64,000 nucleotides of DNA. Source: Streptomyces griseoruber. GTDB lineage: Bacteria > Actinomycetota > Actinomycetes > Streptomycetales > Streptomycetaceae. Where the stretch lies: positions 530,277 through 594,276 of the forward strand of contig NZ_KQ948766.1 of NCBI RefSeq assembly GCF_001514205.1, in the 5' to 3' direction. The notes below the pieces were generated by a model. That model made no database searches. It worked only from the letters and a program-made list of their open reading frames with translations, and was not told the DNA's origin. Below, piece by piece: positions 52,359-58,933 of this stretch; positions within the stretch are counted from its first letter, which is position 1, and the number at the start of each line of letters is the position of its first letter. Position numbers and translations under genes: made by a program.

Positions 52359-53612
52359 CTAGGTGGCCGGGGCGAAGTACTCCTCGGCAAGGCGCACGGG
52401 GCGGTCCGGCGCCGCCACGGTCCGGCGCAACAGCCGCAGCACATCGGTGTGCCCGAGGCCGCCGAGCATCGGCAGCCCCGCTCCCCAGGCCCGGACGATG
52501 CGGTGCGCGATCGCCCCTGTCGCCTCGGGGTCCGCTACGACGTGCCGCCCGATTCCCCACGCGTCGACGAGCGCGGCCACGCCGGTCGCCGGCTCGGCGG
52601 GCAGTGGCCGTCCGAGTCCCGTACGGATCACGGCCCACAGCCGACGCAGACGCCGCCCCGAGCCCAGGCGTGCATCACCCTGGTCGATGGCCCGCCACAG
52701 CGGCGGGAGCAGTGCGGCGACGGCCGTCATCTTGCGCAGGCCGAGCACCGTGGAGAGCTCGTTGGCGATGAGCCAGCCCTTGACGGCGTACGGGTCACGG
52801 CCGTCGTGGAAGTGCTGGGTGTGGCTCTCGGCGCTGAGCCGCGCGCTCCGCGCACGCTGCTCGTCTGTGGCCCGCCCGCCCGCACGGGTCGCCTCCACGA
52901 TCTCGTACCCGAGGCGCAACAGGCGTACGGCGGTGGCTTCGACGCGGGCGTCCGGCTCCGGCAGCTCCGCGTGGTCGCCGATGTACGGGCTGACAAGACG
53001 GAAGAACGTCTCCAGGACGCCCTCGACGAGCAGGTGCCGGGGCAGGGTCGCGGTGGCGAGCGGATCGAGTACCGACAGCTCGGGCCGCAGCCGCGCCCCC
53101 ATGACGAGGCGCTTGGCGTGCTCGTATGCGAGGCAGGCGACCGCGCTGGCCTCCGAGCCCGTGCCGATGGTGGTGGGTACGGCGATCAGCGGCATGGGCC
53201 GCCGCGGTATCCGCGTGAGCACGATGAGTCCGGTGCGCTGCGGCACCGTCAGGCGGCGCGCCACCTCAGGCCCCGCAGCGACCAGGCTCGCGAGCTTGGC
53301 CCGGTCGAGCAGCGAGCCGCCGCCCAGCGCGAGCACCAGCCCCGCCCCGTCGAGCCGGGTCCCCAGCGCGAGCACGCCGGCCAGATCGCCGGCCCCGCTC
53401 AGCGTCAGGGACTCGTACGGGCGCGAGCCGAGCGCGTCCGTCACCCGCCGGTGGATCTCCGTGTGGTGGACTCCGCTGTCGACGAGGAGCACGGTCCGGG
53501 CGGCGCCGAGCTCGGGGGTCTCGCGCAGGCGGCGGGCCAGCTCGTCGGTACCGGTGAGCGTGGCATGGCCTTCTGCATTGGCGGACGCGGCCTGCTCCCT
53601 GTGCTCCGTCAT
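52359..53612 (-). CDS. iron-containing alcohol-dehydrogenase-type enzyme (daptide MpaC-type)
   Basis: 417 aa from ATG 53612, overlapping the aminotransferase stop (ATGA). Group III iron ADH motifs: GGGSLLDRAKLASL (GGGSxxDxAK), PTTIGTGSEASAVACL (PTTxGTGSE) and a His-rich metal region SHTQHFHDGRDP. In daptide biosynthesis this family oxidises the C-terminal Thr and triggers decarboxylation to an aminoketone. The precursors' C-terminal Thr is consistent. Confidence 0.88.
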   Translation of the reverse strand: MTEHREQAASANAEGHATLTGTDELARRLRETPELGAARTVLLVDSGVHHTEIHRRVTDALGSRPYESLTLSGAGDLAGVLALGTRLDGAGLVLALGGGSLLDRAKLASLVAAGPEVARRLTVPQRTGLIVLTRIPRRPMPLIAVPTTIGTGSEASAVACLAYEHAKRLVMGARLRPELSVLDPLATATLPRHLLVEGVLETFFRLVSPYIGDHAELPEPDARVEATAVRLLRLGYEIVEATRAGGRATDEQRARSARLSAESHTQHFHDGRDPYAVKGWLIANELSTVLGLRKMTAVAALLPPLWRAIDQGDARLGSGRRLRRLWAVIRTGLGRPLPAEPATGVAALVDAWGIGRHVVADPEATGAIAHRIVRAWGAGLPMLGGLGHTDVLRLLRRTVAAPDRPVRLAEEYFAPAT

Positions 53613-54922
53613 CCGCCCACCCCCGCCCGCTCGGTGGTGGCGGCCAGGTGCAGGTCGAGCCCGGCCCGCACACAGGCGAGGAGTTCGGCCACCTCGGCGT
53701 CGGTGTAGGTCAGCGCGGGAACGAGCTGGACCCCGTGCAGGCCGGGGTGCACGATGGCGCCGGCCCGCCGGACGGCGGCGACGAGCGCGGGCACCTCGCT
53801 CTGGGGGAACGGCGCGCCGCTGCCGTCGGCCGCCGCCAGGCGGATCGAGCGGAAGCAGCCGACCCCGGTGCTCCCCGTGACGAGGGGATGGCCGGCGGCC
53901 AGCGCGTCGAGCTCCCGGGTGAGCAGGTCGCCGAGCCGACGTGCCCGCGTCACCGCGTCGAGCCGGCTCATCTCGGCGAGCGTCGCGAGGATGGCGGCGC
54001 AGGTGACCGGGGTCCCGGCCTGCGTCTCGCCGTGGCTCAGGACCGCGCCGGCCTCGTGGAAGACGTCCGCGACGGCACGGGACGTGAGGACGACGGCTGC
54101 GGCGCTCGCGCCGTTGGTGAGCCCCTTGGAAGCGATCAGCAGGTCGGGCGGCGCGGGCCAGCGCTGCGAGGCGAAGAAGTCTCCAGTACGGCCGAAACCG
54201 GTCGCCACTTCGTCCGCGATGAGCAGGAAGCCGTGCTCCTCGCGCAGCCGTAGCAGCGTGGCGACGTACTCCTCGTCGAGCGGGACCGCGCCCGAGCCGA
54301 GCACGGGCTCGACCACGACGGCCGCGATCTGCCCGCCCTGCCGCGCGAGGAGGGTGCGCAGCTCCTCCGGGTCGTTCGGCGGCACGTGTCGTACGAGCCG
54401 CTGGTCGACGCCGTACAACTGCTGGCCCAGATCCTCGCCGGTGAGGGCGAACCCCCCGAAGGTCAGCCCGTGGTAGCTGCCGCGCAGTCCCACGACGACC
54501 TTGCGACGGGCCTCGCCGCGCAGGGCCAGGCAGTGCCTGGCCACCTTCATCGCGAGGTCGTTGGCGGCACCGCCCGAGGTCGAGAAGAGGACCCGCCCGT
54601 AGTGCTCTGCTCCCGCGACCTGTACGAGGGCCTCGGCGGCTCGTCGCGCGTACACGTTCTCGTAGCGGAAGGTGCTGAGGTACGAGGCGGAGCGCAGCGC
54701 CTCGGCGGCCGCTTCGGCCACGGCCTCGTTGCCGTACCCCAGGTTGGTGTTCCACAAGCCACTGGAGGCGCAGAGGAGTTCACGGCCGTCGGCGAAGCGG
54801 ACGCGGACGCCTTCGGCGGAGACCGCGCATAGCTCGTCCTTGCCGTGCTGCTCGGGGGGAAGGAGGGAGGGCCAGAGGGCGCCGGCGCGTGCGTCTGCCG
54901 TCCATGAGTCTGTCGTGGTCAT
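53609..54922 (-). CDS. class III PLP aminotransferase (daptide MpaD-type)
   Basis: 437 aa. STSGGAANDLAMKVAR for the phosphate site, ADEVATGFGRTGDFF with Asp237, and the Schiff-base Lys266 in IASKGLTNG. Would transaminate the C-terminal ketone produced by the dehydrogenase. Overlaps its neighbours by 4 bp on both sides (methyltransferase and dehydrogenase), so the three enzymes are made together. Confidence 0.9.
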   Translation of the reverse strand: MTTTDSWTADARAGALWPSLLPPEQHGKDELCAVSAEGVRVRFADGRELLCASSGLWNTNLGYGNEAVAEAAAEALRSASYLSTFRYENVYARRAAEALVQVAGAEHYGRVLFSTSGGAANDLAMKVARHCLALRGEARRKVVVGLRGSYHGLTFGGFALTGEDLGQQLYGVDQRLVRHVPPNDPEELRTLLARQGGQIAAVVVEPVLGSGAVPLDEEYVATLLRLREEHGFLLIADEVATGFGRTGDFFASQRWPAPPDLLIASKGLTNGASAAAVVLTSRAVADVFHEAGAVLSHGETQAGTPVTCAAILATLAEMSRLDAVTRARRLGDLLTRELDALAAGHPLVTGSTGVGCFRSIRLAAADGSGAPFPQSEVPALVAAVRRAGAIVHPGLHGVQLVPALTYTDAEVAELLACVRAGLDLHLAATTERAGVGG

Positions 54923-55734
54923 CCTTCGGCCGCCACTTCGAGGAGGGTGCTGTGGTGGCGCGCGCCGACGGAGGGCAGCGCGTGGCGGGCGGTGACACGG
55001 AACCCGCTCGTGCTCAGCTCCGCCTCCAGTCGGTCCGCGGGAAGGACACGGATGCTGGTCAGCCCCACGCGGACCGGTCCGGCGCCGTACCGGGCGGGGA
55101 AGATGGTGACGGTACGCGCCTCCATGCCGGGCTTCCAGTACTCGAACATCCGGTAGTCGTTCCCCTCGGCGGTGCTGAACTCGAGTTCGAGCTCGGCGTT
55201 CTGGGATGCGTTGAGATCGACGGTCGTCAACAGGAAGCGCCCGCCGAGCGCCAAGTGCGTGCGCACCGAGGCGTAGAGGCCTTTGCGGCCCGCCTCGTCG
55301 AGCAGCGAGATGGACGTCGTGGCCAGGACGACACAGGCGAACTCCCGCTCCAGCGCGAAGTCGGTCATGTCGCCCCGCACGAGCGTGCTCCGCTCGCGCA
55401 GCGCGGCCGGTGCCCTGTCCAACCGCTCGCGCAGCAGGTCCAGCATGCTCGCGGAGAGTTCGAGCGCGCTGACCTCACGGCCGAGCGCGAGCAGGGGCAT
55501 CGTGAGCCGCCCGGAGCCCGCGGCGAGGTCCAGCACGGGGCCGGGGAAGCGCCGCACCAGGGCGATCAGCTCCCGTACCTCGTGGTGGTCCTGCTGGGAG
55601 AGCTCGTGGTAGATCGACGAGCCGTCCGCGTCGTAGAGGCTGCACACCTCGGCACGGTCGCCGAGTTCGGCGAGCAGTTCGCCCGCCCGCCCCGGGATCA
55701 CGGTCCCGGGCAGCGCTGTCCCGTCCGTCTTCAT
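54919..55734 (-). CDS. SAM-dependent methyltransferase (daptide MpaM-type)
   Basis: 271 aa from ATG 55734. Class I Rossmann methyltransferase: motif I VLDLAAGSGRLTMPLLALG, post-I VSALELSASMLDLL, motif II-like FACVVLATTSISLL. In daptides the matching enzyme dimethylates the new C-terminal amine. Overlaps the aminotransferase start by 4 bp. Confidence 0.88.
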   Translation of the reverse strand: MKTDGTALPGTVIPGRAGELLAELGDRAEVCSLYDADGSSIYHELSQQDHHEVRELIALVRRFPGPVLDLAAGSGRLTMPLLALGREVSALELSASMLDLLRERLDRAPAALRERSTLVRGDMTDFALEREFACVVLATTSISLLDEAGRKGLYASVRTHLALGGRFLLTTVDLNASQNAELELEFSTAEGNDYRMFEYWKPGMEARTVTIFPARYGAGPVRVGLTSIRVLPADRLEAELSTSGFRVTARHALPSVGARHHSTLLEVAAEG

Positions 55735-55741
55735 GGTCGAC

Positions 55742-56803
55742 TCACCTCCCCGCGTCCACGAACGGCTTCGCCAGGAGCGCGAGCCCGGTGTCGGCGAACT
55801 GCCGCAGCACGGCTTCCAGCCGCGCGCGCTCGGCGTACCGCGCCGCCGCGTCCACGGAGCCGCAGACGAGCAGTGACTCGGCCGTCTCGGCGACCGTCCG
55901 GCTCAGCCGGAAGGTGCGCCCTTGGCGTGGGGCGTGCGCGTACACGTCCTCGCCCGCGCGGAGCAGCAGAAGGAGGTCCGGGTCGCGGGCGTCGGCGGGC
56001 TCGGGGTGTTCCGCGAGGCCCGTCACGAGGCGCTCACCGAAGCCGGAGACGCCGGTGCCGAGGATGCCGCGGGCCCGCAGATCCCGCAGGGCGTGCACGG
56101 CGGCGAGGTAGCGGCCGAGCCACGGCCGCTCGGCGAGCGCGGCAACGCGGGTCTCCTCCGGTACGACGGCGCCCAGGCAGACCCCGCAGGGCCGCCCGCT
56201 CTCCGCGTTGCTCCGCTCCCATGCCCTGACGAGTCCGCCGAAGCCATCACCCGCCTTGCCGAGGGGGCTGCCGCCAGGGGAGGTCGATACCTGTCCCGAG
56301 GGCCCCACGTACAGCCGCAGTCCTGGCCCGTCCCCGTCCTGGCCGGCCCCGAGCGCGGGCAGGTCCGCGAGCTGGATGGCCGGGTTGGTGAGAAAGTCGG
56401 CGAACGTGCCCTGGTCGTGCGCGCGATCGGCGTCGAGGAGGTAGGACTCGAAGTCCGTCGCGTCCGCCACCCGTACGAGGGTGGGCCCGACGACCGACAT
56501 GTACTCGCTGATGCCGTACGCCTGGATCTGGAGGTAGAAGCCGGGGTCGTGGGTGAACTCGGTGCCCGGTTCGGCGAGTGAGCCCTCGTAGCCGATGACG
56601 GTGGGGCTGCCGGCGGGGCCCGCGGAGCCGTCCACGCCCGGCACGAAGATCATGGTGTCGGCGTCCACCGCGTCGGATGCCAGCAGGGCCGCCAGGTGCG
56701 CGGCGTCCTCCAGAACGACGGTGCGGGCGACGTATCCCGCGTCCTGGGACACCGTCGTGCGCCCGGTCGCCCAGCTCATGAGGCGCTCTTTCAGCACAGA
56801 CAT
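55742..56803 (-). CDS. daptide biosynthesis RiPP recognition protein (MpaB-type)
   Basis: 353 aa from ATG 56803, with AAGGGGAT upstream; the open frame to 56920 has no site. Residues 1-~120 include YVARTVVLEDAAHLAALLAS, and a later part has GVCLGAVVPEETRVAALAERPWLGRYLAAVHALRDLRARGILGTG. I recognise it mainly by its position as first gene of the dehydrogenase/aminotransferase/methyltransferase set and by overall resemblance to daptide recognition proteins. Expected to bind the leader peptide. Followed by methyltransferase after 8 bp. Confidence 0.72.
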   Translation of the reverse strand: MSVLKERLMSWATGRTTVSQDAGYVARTVVLEDAAHLAALLASDAVDADTMIFVPGVDGSAGPAGSPTVIGYEGSLAEPGTEFTHDPGFYLQIQAYGISEYMSVVGPTLVRVADATDFESYLLDADRAHDQGTFADFLTNPAIQLADLPALGAGQDGDGPGLRLYVGPSGQVSTSPGGSPLGKAGDGFGGLVRAWERSNAESGRPCGVCLGAVVPEETRVAALAERPWLGRYLAAVHALRDLRARGILGTGVSGFGERLVTGLAEHPEPADARDPDLLLLLRAGEDVYAHAPRQGRTFRLSRTVAETAESLLVCGSVDAAARYAERARLEAVLRQFADTGLALLAKPFVDAGR

Positions 56804-56993
56804 CGCATCCCCTTTTTCATCCCCCGATTGATTTCCCATATACGTACACCGGCCACACGCAGCACGAAGAGACCCACCTGAAGAAAGGTCCGCGCGCCAA
56901 CGGGTCACCTGAAAGCACATGCGTCACGAGCATGTGATGCGAAAAAGCGCACATTCACGCCGCAAGAAAGAAGGCTGTCCGGCAAAAACTTTG
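56804..56993. promoter_or_regulatory. probable promoter region of the main RiPP operon
   Basis: 190 bp, AT-rich for this genome (e.g. TTGATTTCCCATATACG). Holds a hairpin CACATGC (56916-56922) / GCATGTG (56930-56936). It separates the luciferase-like gene from the recognition-protein gene, so the latter likely starts its own transcript. Confidence 0.45.
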
Positions 56994-57956
56994 TCAGGCG
57001 GACAACGCGGCAAGAATCCTCTTGAGATCGGACATCGCTTCCTGCGCGCCGGCGACATTGAAGACACCGGTCACATTCAGCACCACTTCGTCCACTCCGG
57101 CCTTTTCGTACGCACTCAATTGCGCGAGCAGTTCGTCCGTGTCGCCGCTGAGGAATGCCCCGCCCTCCACGAGGGCCCGCGCATCGGCCTTGACATCCCC
57201 GCCGCTCACCCCGACACCGGCCCGGCGCAGCATGTCGAGGTAGTGCGGCCCTTGCAGGTGGGCGGCGTTACTGGCCAGCGCGAGGGTGCCCGGCTCGTGA
57301 CCCTCGCGCTCCAGTGCGATCGGAACGATCGCCGTCAGCCGGGGTACGGGTCTGTCGGCCTTCGCGGCGCCCTCACGCATCGCGGGCAGCACAACGTCCC
57401 CCAGATAGGGGGCGGGGGTCAGCCAGGTGACCGCGACATCGGCGAGTTCCCCGGCGAGCCGGGCCATGCCGGGGCGGAGCACGCCGAGGCCGAGTTCGAC
57501 CGGCGGGGCGGGAAAGGCGTGCAGCGCGCCGTGGCACGAGAAGTACTCGCCCTTGACGTCGACGACCTCATTGGCCAGCAGGCCTCGGACGATCGTCAGG
57601 TACTCGCGTGCGGCGGTCAGCGGGCTGCGGTACGGCTCGCCGAGCAGGCTCTGCTGCATCGACCTGGCGCCGGGGCCGAATCCGGCCACAACCGGCCGGC
57701 CCGTCGCCAGGGCGAGGGAGCGCGCCTGGAGCGCCGCCTCGTAAGGATGCCGGAGCGGCATGAGCGTGACACCGAGCCCGGTCGGTACTCGGAAGCCGGC
57801 TCCCGCCGCGTGCGCGAAGCCTTGGTGCGGCTCCAGGAACAGCGCCTGCCCCTGCCACAGACGCTCAGCCCGAGTCCATTGAACCAGGCCCGCGTAGGGC
57901 AGCAGTTGCTCCGGGCGTTTCGGTAAGAAAGGCACCAGAACTGAATAACTCGTCAA
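56994..57956 (-). CDS. F420-type luciferase-like (LLM) oxidoreductase
   Basis: 320 aa from TTG 57956; ATG 57998 gives 334 aa. Bacterial-luciferase-like TIM barrel: LVPFLPKRPEQLLPYAGLVQW, FLEPHQGFAHAAG, GFGPGARSM, LGVLRPGMARLAGELAD and VDEVVLNVTGVF. Homologues in lanthipeptide clusters (LanJC, e.g. LxmJ of lexapeptide) use reduced F420 to turn Dha into D-Ala. With LanKC and Ser-rich precursors in the same cluster, the same reaction is plausible. First gene at the right end of the island. Confidence 0.82.
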   Translation of the reverse strand: MTSYSVLVPFLPKRPEQLLPYAGLVQWTRAERLWQGQALFLEPHQGFAHAAGAGFRVPTGLGVTLMPLRHPYEAALQARSLALATGRPVVAGFGPGARSMQQSLLGEPYRSPLTAAREYLTIVRGLLANEVVDVKGEYFSCHGALHAFPAPPVELGLGVLRPGMARLAGELADVAVTWLTPAPYLGDVVLPAMREGAAKADRPVPRLTAIVPIALEREGHEPGTLALASNAAHLQGPHYLDMLRRAGVGVSGGDVKADARALVEGGAFLSGDTDELLAQLSAYEKAGVDEVVLNVTGVFNVAGAQEAMSDLKRILAALSA

Positions 57957-58282
57957 TGTAAGAAAACCCCGTTCTCCCCGTGCCGACAACGCGAACAAAT
58001 ACGGACATTGGTCAGATGTTCGTATGTGGTTTGCGAAGTGGCTGGTTCGATCATGCCAGGCGTGACGGAAGGTAGCCGCCCGAGTTCGTGGTGGCCGTCG
58101 CCTGGTCCTGTAGTCGCGCCGTTGGCGATCTCGTAGCCCGGGTCTCGTCGAGTGGGCACGGCCGGGTCGTCACTTCCCTCCGTACCACACTCATGGCGAC
58201 CGCGCCCGCCGGTTTCGAGATCGAACAGGAGATGACGATCCGCCTTGACGAGCGCAACCGCTGGACGGTGTCGCCGGGCAGT
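57957..58282. promoter_or_regulatory. 326-bp region upstream of the LLM gene
   Basis: The first ~80 bp (57957-58040) are AT-rich and carry the likely LLM promoter. The rest is ordinary GC-rich DNA with frames but no recognisable protein; it is probably scar DNA between the cluster and the transposase fragment. Confidence 0.4.
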
Positions 58283-58584
58283 GCGACACGGTGACCAAGG
58301 CCCTGGTCGACCAGGGCTTCAAGAAGAAGGTCGTCGAGCACGGCAAGAACGTGGGCATCGACGTCGAGAACGTCGAGCGCAACCCGGACGACAAGGGCTT
58401 CGTTCCGCAGGCCAAGCGGTGGATCGTGGAGCAGACGAACGGCATCCTGATGTTCTACCGCCGTCTCGTGCGCGCCTACGAACACCGGCCCGCCTCCTCC
58501 CGCTCCCGCGTCTTCTGGGCGATGACCTCTGTCGTGAGCCGCCGTCTCACCGGAGCCACCCTCGCCTCCTGGAGGACATCACCC
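58283..58584 (+). pseudogene. truncated IS5-type transposase (C-terminal part)
   Basis: Encodes DTVTKALVDQGFKKKVVEHG, then NPDDKGFVPQAKRWIVEQTNG, LMFYRRLVRAYEHRPASSRS and TSVVSRRLTGATLASWRT: the C-terminal third of the Streptomyces IS5-family transposase, including the final DDE Glu region. There is no N-terminal part upstream; it is found at 40371-40685 on the other strand. The frame passes into the right 350-bp repeat and loses meaning. Confidence 0.85.
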
Positions 58585-58926
58585 GCAAGACCCTCCTCAC
58601 TCTCCCGCTGCCCTCACCCGCCACCGAGCCGGACCACCCCGACAGCCCGGACCACCCCGCCTACCAGCACATCCTCACCGCCCTGACCGACGCGGGCCGA
58701 CCGATGCGCGCCCGCGACCTCTGCCAGGCACTCGACCTGCAGATCCTCCCGAAGAACACCGAGGGCATCCGCTCCAAACTGAAGCGCCTGGTCAGCCGAG
58801 GCATCCTCATCGAATCCGAACCCGGCTTGTTCGCCCGCACCGACGCCTGAGGGCCACCTCCCACCCGCGACCAGCGGTCCTTCTCCAACCTCAACCACGA
58901 AACGGACAAGAGCTCACGTTCCGCAC
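58577..58926 (+). repeat. right 350-bp inverted repeat
   Basis: Reverse complement of 40010-40359 with three substitutions (one changes Asn to Ser and one Gly to Glu in the encoded tail). Contains the winged-helix-like ORF end, stop at 58848-58850, and ends at CCGCAC just before the direct repeat. Confidence 0.95.
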
Positions 58927-58933
58927 TCTCAGA
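58927..58933. repeat. 7-bp direct repeat, right
   Basis: TCTCAGA, the partner of 40003-40009; it contains the pcrA stop codon (58929-58931), so it is native chromosomal sequence. Confidence 0.65.

Larger units (their letters stand above)
40010..58926. mobile_element. 18.9-kb composite-transposon-like island carrying the RiPP cluster
   Basis: Bounded by 350-bp inverted repeats (40010-40359 and 58577-58926) differing at three positions by eye, and flanked by the 7-bp direct repeat TCTCAGA. N-terminal and C-terminal parts of one IS5-type transposase lie just inside the left and right repeats, in opposite orientation. The island sits exactly between the converging M23 and pcrA genes, which I remember as adjacent (SCO4798/4797) in S. 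coelicolor. Confidence 0.7.

Noticed and set aside
58051..58485. 144-aa minus-strand frame at the right end of the island
   Set aside because: Its right half is antisense to the transposase C-terminal fragment and the left half has no similarity that I recognise.
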